Shown one piece after another: positions 55,201 through 64,000 of a stretch of DNA of 64,000 nt. Position 1 is the first letter of the stretch. Each line of letters starts with the position of its first letter. The stretch is from Zygaena filipendulae (taxonomy: Eukaryota; Arthropoda; Insecta; Lepidoptera; Zygaenidae): contig OU015663.1 of the NCBI GenBank assembly GCA_907165275.2, positions 2,988,501-3,052,500 on the forward strand, read 5' to 3'. The position numbers were made by a program, and so were the translations under genes. The notes below the pieces were generated by a model. That model was not told the DNA's origin and did not search any database. It was given only the letters and a program-made list of their open reading frames with translations.

Positions 55201-57815
55201 GTCAAAAGTTTCATTCTCGCACTCTATAAGGCCTAAGGGTGTGTGCCGCGCGATCATCTACGACCCAGGGTCGGCAGTCTCGACAACGTTTTGGTTACTG
55301 TAATGATGTTTATCGATACGATTTTTGGCTCCCTAGTTAACGATCGATACGATAGCGTTGTCAAAACGTTGTCGAGACTGCCGGATTTAACGTTATCATC
55401 ATTTCAGGCGAAAGACGTCCACTGCTGGACGTAGGTAGTAGGTAGGTACACCTCCCCCAAAAACCGCCACAACGGATTAGTGAACTTAAAATACATTTGA
55501 TGTGAGCAGATTTCAACGTGTTCTTTTTCTTATCACAAGCTTTACAAAAAAATTGTATTATCATTTGAGTTGTAACAATGTCAAAACAGAAAACAGATCA
55601 GAAAAGAGGGATCTAACTTGTCAGCATCCAGCTTGCGTATCTTGTACTCTATGCAGGTTAGATTGTTGGGATCGATGTCCGCTAGCTCATCGGTCTGCGG
55701 TAGCTGCTTCACTCCATACTTTATGGCCAGTAGCACCTTCATGTCGGACATCGTCTTGCATATGCGGATCTCATTGTTGCACTCCGCTGGTGATTACTAG
55801 TTAGTATTAGCGCTTAGCGTACCTACTCTTTAGCAGGTATCAATGTTTTAATTTGCTTAGACATCCTAGGCTATAGGTTACGAAAACCACCATATTAATT
55901 CTACTTTATCGTTTTATAGGTATCTCATTTTCCTGCGTGAGTTTTGGTTTTGGAAAAGTATGAATATTGAATAGAGATGAATTTCCATCAAGAACGGAAA
56001 ACCTTGTGTAAAGTTTCAATTCTATAGACCCAGCGGTTCTCTCTGTACCTACCTACGGTGATCGATTAATCAGTCAATCTGTCGTTCAGTTTCTTCTAAT
56101 AGGTATAATAATACTAGCTATTCCCCGTGGTTTCGCCCGCGTTAGTTTAGGAGATCCCGCGGGTATTCCGAGATGAAAGTATCTTACTACGCTATATTTT
56201 TTTCTGTACCTACCTACCTTTGACGACGTGTACGTAGTATGCAAAATTTTATGTAGAGTCTTCCACGTTAATTTAGAAGTTCCCGTGGGAATTCCGGGAT
56301 AAAAAATAGCCTATGTCCTTCTCTATACCTAGGGTTGCCAACCCTCCCGTATTGCCCGGGAGACTCCGGTAATAATGGTTGACTTCCCGACCTCCCGGAG
56401 AGCAGTAATTTCTCCGGTTTTTCTAAAAATTAAATGCATCCGTCGCTCGCTCGTGTCCACTATTCAGCTTTGCGGCCATAACACCGCGGCTACATAATCG
56501 AGTGGATTCACGCTGGGTGCGAACGCACGAAATCAAAAGACAGAATTCCCTGTCCTGAATTTAAAAATTGGTCACGTTTGTTCTTTTCATTCCTGTGTCT
56601 AATGCTTCATGCGAGCGCGTATCCAGCATGATGGAGGAGCAAGTAGTACTAAAAACTTCGATTTTTCATGTAAAAACTAACTTTTACGATTTTGTGAGTT
56701 TGCTGTGAAAAAAAATATAAAATGCTGCTCGAAAACAAAATTTAAAAATTAATTAATGATTTTCTCCCCCCCTCATAAATTTCTTAAACCTGCAATTCTC
56801 CCGGGTTGGTCCTTTTGAGAGTTGGCAACCCTATCTGTACCCCTGAAAACGTGCATGCATCGTGGTGATCGGTTGAGCCGTTTAGCCGTGAAAGCGTAAC
56901 AAACAAACAAACAAATTCACTATTGCATTCATAATATTAGTAAGGATGAGGAAAGTAGTTAGAAAAAACCTCATACCTAGGATGCGTAACTTAGTCATAA
57001 CTTCTTCCAATATGGTTGCCAACAAAGCGGAATTAAAGTATGACAATCTGAAAAAGACTTTTATGAGAGTTTCTAATAGAGATCAAACAACAGATAAATA
57101 AAGATGAATAGACTGTAAAAAGACAGACATACCTAAATGTATAGGTCATATTACAGGATTAGTTCTTGTGCTATATTAGGTAACTATATCTACCTACCTA
57201 AGTAATCGCATTTATAATCAATTTTACTATCGAGGGACCATTCAAAAAATTCAAAACAAGCTTTGTTGCCAGTCTTGACCTCACGCAATGATAGCTCACG
57301 CCTCCTGTCTCCGCAGGGAAAGATTAATCACTACGTTTTAAGAGTAGGCACTTCCATACTAATCGCTGAACCGATCTATAATGCATTTTGTGTCAATCAT
57401 ACCAATGCCAATCATAATAATACCAATGTATGACGCGGTCATAGAAATTTGGTAAAGTATTCCAAAGTTGGTAAAGAAGTCCGCGCATAAATCCATAGTA
57501 GTAACCTGTATTCACAAACATAAATAAATATAACTTTTGGTTCGAGGGAGTGTCGCTGGCCTGTGGCTAGCTATTATAATTATTAATTAGTGGTTTATTA
57601 TTATTATTTATGTAGGTAGGTAGGTACCTTCTACAGTTAGGTACCTACGCACAATGGAAATGTGTTGATGAAGTTACTGTAATAGTAGATAAATATTTAG
57701 GTAAATATGAAGCTTACGCATTGTCCCTTTCGGGTGTATAAGGGATTTCACCTATGTTCGTGGAGGTAAACTTGTGATCCTCAAAATCCAATTTATTTTG
57801 CATGACGAACGACAT
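52046..57815 (-). CDS. DRC9/IQCG paralogue B, whole spliced gene
   Basis: DRC9 (IQCG) is a component of the nexin-dynein regulatory complex in cilia and sperm flagella. Eight exons on the minus strand (57815-57718, 57047-56977, 55786-55618, 54960-54814, 54493-54388, 53565-53371, 52742-52611, 52240-52046) join in phase to 370 residues. That is shorter than the human protein (about 440). Recognition rests on the segment KVESWMAKYDKDMEA, matching the family's WMEKYDKDTE block, and on the C-terminal IQ motif VQAWWRGLLVR (residues 341-351). A KKKGAPAKKK tail follows. The protein is otherwise Lys/Glu/Arg-rich and coiled coil. The start could be the first ATG (57815) or the in-frame ATG four codons later. 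Its tandem neighbour at 59.5-64.0 kb has six internal exons of identical length. Confidence 0.88.
52611..52742 (-). CDS. DRC9-B exon 7
   Basis: 132 bp encoding ETLEKVESWMAKYDKDMEA to LDLERT. This is the most diagnostic DRC9 exon. Ten of 44 residues differ from copy A. Confidence 0.93.
52889..53170 (+). mobile_element. Helitron-like element inside a DRC9-B intron
   Basis: TACCAATATTATAAATGCGA to CTCGCGGGAACTCTGAAATT, with the 3' module repeated; the final CTAGT is lost. Confidence 0.65.
53371..53565 (-). CDS. DRC9-B exon 6
   Basis: 195 bp encoding DAGIYAETRSRYVDGWQRAR to LLINIGIN. It contains the conserved QRARTEQHIQ and DHEQRVH blocks. Paralogue of 61278-61084. Confidence 0.92.
53745..53965 (-). 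pseudogene. LINE fragment, reverse-transcriptase C-terminal piece
   Basis: The minus frame includes YPTNYLLGMLGFNSLEVRR then LDQLTFACKML. This matches the LGxxSLExRR...LxFxxKxL pattern following the RT domain in CR1/jockey-type LINEs. It is isolated and truncated, in the intron between DRC9-B exons 5 and 6. Confidence 0.55.
54388..54493 (-). CDS. DRC9-B exon 5
   Basis: 106 bp encoding CVRDLRRQLRQQRNHIKTV to DTLKSQVE. This basic coiled-coil exon is the paralogue of 61878-61773. Confidence 0.9.
54814..54960 (-). CDS. DRC9-B exon 4
   Basis: 147 bp encoding NYFSEVVKSTYIDLSLNRT to EDETKHKG. The acceptor is ATTCTCCAG and the donor GG|GTAAGA. Paralogue of 62358-62212. Confidence 0.87.
55273..55382. 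repeat. Foldback element with 21-bp perfect arms
   Basis: GGCAGTCTCGACAACGTTTT(G) at 55273-55293 is the exact reverse complement of 55362-55382. Smaller inverted blocks (GATACGAT) lie inside. Confidence 0.88.
55390..55480 (-). mobile_element. RTE-like LINE tail
   Basis: ATCATCATTTCAGGCGAAAG and GTCCACTGCTGGACGTAGG with a following CCTCCCCCAAA block on plus correspond to the reversed 3' tail of an RTE-type LINE common in moths (recognised from memory). Confidence 0.5.
55618..55786 (-). CDS. DRC9-B exon 3
   Basis: 169 bp encoding ECNNEIRICKTMSDMKVLL to YKIRKLDAD. The donor is GACAA|GTTAGA. Paralogue of 63064-62896. Confidence 0.87.
56113..56946 (-). mobile_element. Helitron-like element interrupted by a hAT-like insertion
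   Basis: On plus it reads ACTAGCTATTCCCCGTGG to TTCATAATATTAGTAAGGA. Its body breaks at 56330 (CTTCTCTATACCT) and resumes at 56833 (ATCTGTACCCCTG). Confidence 0.75.
56331..56832 (+). mobile_element. hAT-like element with transposase C-terminal remnant
   Basis: The ends AGGGTTGCCAAC and GTTGGCAACCCT are perfect 12-bp inverted repeats. Possible 8-bp target copies (TATACCTA / TATCTGTA) agree at five of eight bases. Inside, CPEFKNWSRLFF and, in the next frame, IPVSNASCERVSSMMEEQV resemble the hAT C-terminal dimerisation region (pattern P-SNA--ERVFS). It is frame-broken and about 500 bp, so non-autonomous. Confidence 0.65.
56977..57047 (-). CDS. DRC9-B exon 2
   Basis: 71 bp encoding LSYFNSALLATILEEVMTK. 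The acceptor is TTTTTCAG and the donor CTAG|GTATGA. Same length as exon at 63355-63285. Confidence 0.85.
57718..57815 (-). CDS. DRC9-B exon 1
   Basis: It encodes MSFVMQNKLDFEDHKF to YTPERDN plus two bases, then donor GC|GTAAGC. GC plus A from exon 2 makes Ala. Found by matching phase to exon 2. An upstream 5' UTR exon is possible. Confidence 0.7.
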
Positions 57816-59460
57816 ATTTTCAACAAATTTACCTAAACGATTTAAAAAGTAATAAATTAATCTGCATAGATTACGATTGCATGCGTAGATACTTATTCAA
57901 CACAATATTTTTTCAAAACAGTTTTACAAAAATCACCATTCACCAACTGTATGTTGTTTTTGGTAAAAGTTTTTCTTTTTCTTTTAATAATGGCGTCTAT
58001 AATTATAATTTGCCAATGACAATGTTTCTTAGTAATAAAAATTTCTTCATCTACTTCTTCAATTAAGGCGAAACGCCAATGACAATGTTAGATTGTTCCC
58101 CAATTTAAAATACGGCTCTCTTCAAAGCCAGTTTCCTGCTCGGGGTCCAAAATAGATGCTGAAAAGCGACTGAAATAACGAAGACTTCACGTGACAGGCG
58201 TGTTTTCGGTACGGCTTTCCCCACAAATTAACTAGACATAATATGTCTAAAGGCTTTCCCTTCAACAACCTCTTGGTAAAAGTTTCTCGTGCACTATATC
58301 CAAAGAGAAGGTAATCACTACGTAGACGTATTTTCTTCTCCATCAAAATCTAACATGACTGACATTTTGACGTCGACATCACGGACTGTCATGCCAAAAA
58401 AGTGCAGGCCGCTTCTCGAGACATGCCGCACTTAACGATATCATACGCCGGTCCCTTGCCACCGTCAACGTGCCAAGTCTACTTGAGCCGACTGGCATTG
58501 CAAGAGACGATGGCAAGAGACCGGACGGTATGAGTTTGATTCCATGGAAGATGGGGCGGGTGCCTCCATCTACATGGAACCAACAACAGAGCTGGTGCGG
58601 CCTGCGAAGCGGCTGAAAATACTAAAGCACGCAAATACAGGGGTCTAGGCCCTGAATATGATTTTGTGCCATTCGGTGTCGAGACCCTTGGTCCGTGGGG
58701 TCCTAGCGCTATAAGGCTTTTTAAGGAAATAGCAAAAAGGTTAGTCGACATCACAGGAGACCGAAGAGCTGGCAGCTACCTCGCACAAAGAATTAGCCTA
58801 GCTATTCAAAGGGGGAACGCTGCCAGTATCTTCGGAACCTTGCCTAAAGGGACTCCTTTTAATAATATATTTTAGATTAATTTTAGGTTAGGTTAAGTTT
58901 AGATTAATAATTAATTTTTTATTATTCTCAATTTAATTTTTTTGGTATTCAAGATTCCAACTAAGTAGTACCTAACCAAAGAGAATATAATAATTATGTA
59001 ATCATAACTAATCAAAAGCGTTTGTTTTTGATGCCAAAATTTTGATGAAACCCGATTAGTCCACAAACAGAGTGAAAGAGAGTATAATTGCACGTAGTGA
59101 TTAGGTATACCGACATATTATGACCGGTCAGTATAAAAATGACAAGAATCAAATTAATCATATACTATGCTTTATTTTTATAAATCGTCGCAGTTTAAAG
59201 ATAAACAATAATAGGTAATAAGTTACATGAAATATAAAGAAAAATTAAAAGTAAAACTTATAAAAATTTGGGTAGGTACATAAATTAATAATATGAAATC
59301 CAAGAAAAATACAATACAAATTAAATCTAGATCTAAAACATAAAAAATAAAAATTGCAGCCCGGTCATGAGCAAAAGATATAAAAAAGATCATAAAATAA
59401 TACTGTCCGCAAGCATAAAAACTTAGGTACACAGGTATTGTAATCAAGATGACCAGAGAT
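57816..59460. other. Interval between the two DRC9 paralogues
   Basis: It contains the presumed promoter of copy B (57.82-58.1 kb), a retroelement pseudogene (58.42-58.88 kb) and the 3' UTR of copy A, with AATAAA on minus near 59170. Nothing else is supported. Confidence 0.5.
58425..58875 (+). pseudogene. Retroelement-associated C-terminal coding fragment, broken
   Basis: The first frame, from 58425, reads [20 protein letters not shown] to LIPWKMGR (about 58558). A second, shifted frame from 58591 reads [20 protein letters not shown] to DFVPFGVETLGPWGPSAIR and NAASIFGTLPKGTPF before a TAG (58875). This matches the tail commonly found at the end of invertebrate non-LTR polyproteins. A deletion of several residues plus a frame change separates the halves. 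GC content is higher than the flanks. Confidence 0.65.
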
Positions 59461-59467
59461 AAAAAAT

Positions 59468-59671
59468 CTATTTCTTCTTGCCACCCGCTGGTTTTCCTCC
59501 CTTCTTCTTCACGACCTTGTAAGGCCCCAGCTCCAGGCGCACTAGCAGGCCGCGCCACCAGGCCTGCACGCATACTGCGGCGTTATTCATCTTCTCCCGG
59601 TAGAGACGAGCTTTCTCGCGCTCGTCCTTGAAGTGGATCCAGTTCTTCATAAGGTTATCATGCTTCTCGAT
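59468..59671 (-). CDS. DRC9-A last exon, IQ motif and stop
   Basis: It encodes IEKHDNLMKNWIHFKDERE to the KKK end, TAG stop at 59470-59468. It is 9 bp longer than in copy B owing to a Gly/Lys-rich extension of the tail. Confidence 0.93.
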   Translation of the reverse strand: MEKHDNLMKNWIHFKDEREKARLYREKMNNAAVCVQAWWRGLLVRLELGPYKVVKKKGGKPAGGKKK

Positions 59672-62600
59672 CTGCCAATAAACGTGAAAAATGTGTGCGG
59701 TTACAATTTTCATGACACCAGCTATTCATAAATTGTTATACTCGTGGTAAATGAAGAAGAGAGGAGAAGAAGTGCTTATAGGTCGAGTGTGTGATTGATC
59801 ACTTACACACAAGTTTAACCCTTTTTTTTGTAAGTACCTATAATGTGAGTAAGTTAATAAGAAAATACATCCTGCAATTCGAGTTACTGATACTTTTCCA
59901 GCAGTGGTGAATAGTGATGAAAATAACTTTTCATTTCTCATACTCGGAAAGTACGTCTGAAGTTGCCTGAGAAGCGGGTTGAAAGTAACCCTTTTCAGCC
60001 CTAGGGAGAATCGCTTTCAACTGACAACTGTCAAATTATTAAAAAAAAACTAGGTCTATTTTCACATTTCTATTGAACCATGTTTCAACTTTCTATACAG
60101 CCAGCGCGATGTAAAATTGAAATAACGTAAAGTTTAAGTAGGTATTAATTAAAATAAAATTCAGTCACTTTCTTAAGCCAATTCCTATTTATATTTTTTT
60201 ATTTTCTTTAATTAATACTTAATAATTAAAGAAAATATTTTTTTTAGGTCGCCACAATGTAAATAAAAAATACTGGCTGAATAGCTTGCCGGCCAAAGAA
60301 AAAGAAATAGGTGGGAAAGTGTCAAGCGACTATCCGATCTTCACTCATTTTTTCTTTAGCTAATTCCTATTTTTATTTTGACTTTCCTTGCATTCGTAAT
60401 GAAAAGCACAGTGTTACCCTCGGGAGAAAGACTTATTTAGTCCCTCGATCTATTAGCGCCAAACCCCGTCTCGGGACTAAATAAGTTACTTTCACGCCTT
60501 ACGAAGCGGCAGTCGGTAGTGGCAGCACTACTGTCACACACAGTGACGTTTACGTTTTGTGTAATTATTTTAATGACGGCTGGTTTGTGCGTTTCGTGCA
60601 GTCACATCCCTCAGACTTGCGTGCCAGACAGAAAAAAAAAATGAGTCAACAAGGTTAGTTTAGATCAGAGGGAAACAGTTTTAAGGTGATAGTTGTACGC
60701 GACCATAGTCGTAATACCAGTTGGCTGTCGTCTACAGATAAAATTAATTGAACTTACCGTTTCCTCCAGCTCCTCTCTTATCTCCGTCTGGTTTTGGTAC
60801 TCACTCTTCTTTATTTGTATTTTCAAATCTATGGCCTCCATATCTTTATCGTATTTGTTCATCCAACTTTCAACCTTATTGAGAGTTTCCTGAGGGAAAG
60901 ACATTGTTTAGCTGGCCAGGTGATGCGGTAGGTTTAAAACCAAACGACCTAAAATTATAAGGTACTATTATAGTCGCTGAGTTGTAGATTACCAATTTGT
61001 ACTGCTATCTACTGTGTCCAGAAAATGGAACAACTCATCATACCCCAAACCAGTGCGGCAACAATAGGAAGCGAGTACATTACATTGATGGCGATGTTGA
61101 TTAGCAACTCCACTTCGGTGTGGACTCTTTGCTCGTGGTCGGTTCGCTGCTTGTAGAACTCTATATTTTCGGAGGGTGGCGACTCCTTATCCTGGATTGA
61201 TTGGATGTGCTGCTCGGTGCGCGCGCGCTGCCAATTGTCCACGTATCGGGAGCGTGTGGCCGCTACCACTTCGGCATCCTGAGATACCGATACATTTTTA
61301 TCTATTTATTCAATATTAAAAAATATATAGGTAGATCCTGACTCCTCCAACTGACTCATCGACGCACAGCCAAACCACTACACTTGGTCTAGAAACTTAG
61401 TACTTATACCCGGGGGACCAGACTTCCTTTTAACATTTAGGCAAACACTAAGAAAAGGTTTTTGAGAAAAAAATCCCTGAAGGAAGTTGAGCATTGGGCT
61501 AAAAGTTTGGATAGAAGTATAATTTTGAAGTTATCGTGTCTTGGAAATCGGACGGTTTTCTTTTTGAAATCAACATTTACCTATAGGTACTTGCGTTTAA
61601 AATACCATCGCACGTTATAAACGTAACGTACCTATAAACGCATCTGCTTTATTACAGGATCCCGTCACGAATGGTGAAAGAGGCGGAGAACCACGAAGTT
61701 CTAGCCTGTTCAAGCATAGACAGCCCAATCATATAAACATCCGAAGCGCAGGAATACAGCGTATGTCTTTACCTCGACTTGCTTCTTCAGGTTGTCAACG
61801 ACAGTTTCATATTCATAAGTTACGGATTTGATGTGGTTGCGTTGTTGGCGTAACTGTCTATTCAGATCTCGACGTTGACTGAAAAAATATTGTGAAGGTA
61901 AGTGTGCTACCTATTTGTATTGAAAAAATTATTCGCAAGAGCATTGTGTGTCCTGACGAAGCATTTGAACCAGAGCAAGCAAATCAGAACTAACAAAGCG
62001 GGTCTAAAACGATTGCGGATGAGTTTACACTAGTTTTCGTTTGTCTTAGCTAAAACGTGCATTGTTTTGTATTAATTTGCTAGCATTTGGTCTTCGTTCG
62101 CTTGGTCTATAACCGGACCATCGGGCATTTTATATAATGCGTGTCGTCAGTATCGTGAAAATTGTATTAGCTGCAATGTCATGTGTGCTTTAAGGCCTTA
62201 CAGCAACTTACATTTTGTTATCATATTCTTCACGTCGCAGTTTATTTCTATACTCGTCTCGGTCGACGATAACCTCGACGCGGTCGAACAACGCCGAGTA
62301 ACTCCTCTCAAGGGTCAAATCCATGTATGAAGACGTGAACACATCGCTAAGGTATTTCCTGTCGACCAGGTAAGGTATCATATGTACCTAGGCAAATCCC
62401 AAGTGAAAGCTGACAATGATTCTGTGTTACAGCTAGATAATATATGTACGTAGACTTAACTATTTGACTGAGTTTTATGAACACGGAATAATATTTCGGA
62501 CACATTCAGATTATTATACATACCTAGAGTATAATAATGTAATATAATGGTTGACAGCATCGCACAGTACCACCCGGTCCCAAACTAAACAGAGCTTGTA

Positions 62601-63984
62601 CTATGGGTAAAAACTTGACAACGGGTATAGATAATATTTTTATACCTGTATAATTATAGCTGTATGTTTCCTGAATAAATAAATAAATAAATAAATACCT
62701 TCTTTTTGTGAGTACATACCTACGTATTTATAATAAGTACATAAAACAAAGCCCCGAGACTCAGAGTAAACAATGTAATGTAAATAGAATAAAGGTTTAC
62801 CCTGTCTCGAGGATAGAACCGCAACATCTGGAATAGGCTCACTAACCACCAGACAATCGCTGTTGATCGCTGATTTCCGCAAACTCGTTAGGTACCTGTC
62901 AGCATCCAATTTGTTCAGCTTGTACTCCATGCAGCCCAGTTTGCGGGGATCGATCTCGCTGAGCTCGTCGACCACAACTGGCTGTTCCACATGGTATTTG
63001 TTGGCGAGCAGCTGGTTCATGTCAATTTTGGTTTTCCACAAGCGTAACTCAGTGTTGCATTCACCTGAGGGTTTACTAGATAATTTTGTAAACTGGTCTC
63101 CGTGTATTGATACATATCCTGCATACCATCATCACACGACACAGGGTGGTGAGGTCGGTGCGGTCGTAAAGCGCTTGTGGAACCAACAGCGAGGGCGTGG
63201 ACGAACCGAACGCGCGAAAAACCATATACTCAGAGAGAGTATCGACATTCTACCTGATAAATGACAACAAAGAATAAAACTTACTAAGAACGCGCAACTG
63301 TATCATGGCGTCCTCCAGTATAGTGGCGAACAACGACGCTGGAAAATAGGGCAAGCTGAAATAGCAAATGGTTTGTGAAGCACCGTTATGCTATAAAGTG
63401 GTGCTTTTTAAACTAAATAAAAATAAAGAAATAAAAATTCACGTCCATACGACCACGTCTTCCACATACCTACTGAGAAATTGTAATGTAGGTACGGAAA
63501 TACTTGCGTATTAACTATACGATATTACGTAATTTTTGACTGCGGGTACCTACATACGTATTTTTGTTTAACAGTGCTGGTATTGCTGGAGATGTACGTT
63601 GTTTTGTTGGATGTTAATGTAATTGTAGGCACATTAATATTGTTCTAACCACAGAGGTAAGTAATTCCGTGGTTCTAACCACCTTCTTGCGGTGGTTAGA
63701 ACAGTCACATATGCTTCTCACTGCATCGATCTCTTAAAATTTTATGGAAATTGTGTGTGTAAAGACGAACTGTAAAAGGCATTGGACGATTGTAAGGGAT
63801 TAGGGAAGGACTTTCTCAAAGTCACAAACACTATAGGTACTAAAAACCCCAAGGCTTTATAGCTCGAGCACAGATAACATAATACTATACTAGCTCGAGC
63901 AAATTGGACAGGAAACTTCATAGCTTAAGACGCTACTAACCGTTGCAGGTCCGACTCTTCCTCTTCTGGACTAGTCACGGAATT
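59468..63984 (-). CDS. DRC9/IQCG paralogue A, 5'-incomplete at window edge
   Basis: Eight exons on the minus strand (63984-63941, 63355-63285, 63064-62896, 62358-62212, 61878-61773, 61278-61084, 60889-60758, 59671-59468) join in phase. The first visible exon has a TTTTTCCAG acceptor, so at least one earlier exon lies beyond 64000. Features are WMNKYDKDMEA, the IQ motif VQAWWRGLLVR and a KKKGGKPAGGKKK tail. Expected role: dynein-regulatory-complex subunit in motile cilia or sperm tails (family knowledge). Identity to copy B is about three quarters in the WM(N/A)KYDKD exon and about 60% in the ECN...LDAD exon. The duplication is therefore not recent, and the copies have probably diverged in use. 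No frame break is seen in either copy. Confidence 0.88.
60758..60889 (-). CDS. DRC9-A exon, WMNKYDKD block
   Basis: 132 bp encoding ETLNKVESWMNKYDKDMEA to REELEET. The donor is ACG|GTAAGT and the acceptor TTCCCTCAG. Confidence 0.93.
61084..61278 (-). CDS. DRC9-A exon, QRARTEQHIQ block
   Basis: 195 bp encoding DAEVVAATRSRYVDNWQRAR to LLINIAIN. The donor is AAT|GTAATG. Confidence 0.92.
61773..61878 (-). CDS. DRC9-A exon, RQLRQQRNHIK block
   Basis: 106 bp encoding QRRDLNRQLRQQRNHIKSV to DNLKKQVE. The donor is GAG|GTAAAG. Confidence 0.9.
62212..62358 (-). CDS. DRC9-A exon, KYLSDVF block
   Basis: 147 bp encoding KYLSDVFTSSYMDLTLERS to REEYDNK plus two bases. The donor is AT|GTAAGT. Confidence 0.88.
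62815..62865 (-). mobile_element. tRNA-derived SINE head fragment
   Basis: The minus strand reads CTGGTGGTTAGTGAGCCTAT then GCGGTTCTATCCTCGAGAC, an A-box/B-box-like pair as at 6805-6852. No cloverleaf can be completed. Confidence 0.4.
62896..63064 (-). CDS. DRC9-A exon, ECNTELRLWKTK block
   Basis: 169 bp encoding ECNTELRLWKTKIDMNQLL to YKLNKLDAD plus two bases. The acceptor is CCCTCAG and the donor ACAG|GTACC. Confidence 0.9.
63285..63355 (-). CDS. DRC9-A exon, ATILEDAM block
   Basis: 71 bp encoding LPYFPASLFATILEDAMIQ to LRVL plus one base. The donor is CTTA|GTAAGT. Confidence 0.88.
63672..63702. repeat. 12-bp perfect hairpin, GTTCTAACCACC
   Basis: GTTCTAACCACC and GGTGGTTAGAAC flank TTCTTGC. 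A further TTCTAACCAC lies at about 63643, so the motif occurs three times within 60 bp. Confidence 0.85.
63941..63984 (-). CDS. DRC9-A most upstream visible exon
   Basis: 44 bp encoding NSVTSPEEEESDLQ plus two bases of Arg. The acceptor is TTTTTTTCCAG and the donor CG|GTTAGT. It is acidic, unlike the corresponding copy B N terminus (EIPYTPERDN). Confidence 0.72.
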
Positions 63985-64000
63985 CTGGAAAAAAATATTA

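Noticed and set aside
59223..59573. 116-codon minus-strand frame overlapping the end of DRC9-A
   Set aside because: It is a shifted read of the last DRC9-A exon running into AT-rich 3' UTR; the IQ-motif frame is the real one.

Overview
The window is animal nuclear DNA, most likely from a moth or butterfly. It is AT-rich and intron-rich, with GT-AG splice sites. It is packed with small interspersed repeats: Helitron-like elements with a CCGCGG hairpin and CTAGT terminus, foldback MITEs and LINE tails. The Lepidoptera call is an inference from these repeat families and from the insect-like proteins. No rRNA, intact tRNA gene or CRISPR array was seen, and no operon structure is expected.

All three genes I can support lie on the minus strand. 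(1) About 2.66-48.33 kb holds a complete PP2A regulatory B subunit of the B56/PPP2R5 family (gamma/delta type, probably the orthologue of Drosophila well-rounded). It has 11 coding exons whose phases all join cleanly into a 576-residue protein. Two further first coding exons, at 35.8 kb and 17.1-17.5 kb, also splice in frame, so the gene probably has three promoters. The first intron is about 23 kb and the second about 12 kb; both are filled with transposable elements. A short intron near the 3' end consists almost entirely of a 25-30 bp minisatellite. (2) 52.05-57.82 kb and (3) 59.47-63.98 kb hold two tandem paralogues of the axonemal protein DRC9/IQCG. Each has a coiled coil, a C-terminal IQ motif and a lysine-rich tail. 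Six consecutive internal exons have identical lengths in the two genes. The upstream copy runs off the right edge of the window.

Layout: 1-2.6 kb, probable 3' UTR or flank of the B56 gene; 2.6-13.0 kb, its exons 11 to 3; 17.1-17.5 kb, GC-rich alternative first exon; 25.1-25.3 kb, exon 2; 35.8 kb, alternative first exon; 48.3 kb, distal first exon; 48.4-52.0 kb, intergenic with a LINE fragment; 52.0-57.8 kb, DRC9 copy B; 58.4-58.9 kb, retroelement pseudogene; 59.5-64.0 kb, DRC9 copy A.

The most unusual unexplained structure is a ~1.45 kb element present as two near-identical copies in opposite orientation (11.09-12.56 kb and 32.64-34.08 kb), both in introns of the B56 gene. Each carries a symmetric, inverted set of ~135 bp-spaced units built around CTCGAGCGCGTCAGAT. 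Its centre holds a pyrimidine tract, a start codon and a near-perfect 5' splice site. I could not assign it to a known superfamily.
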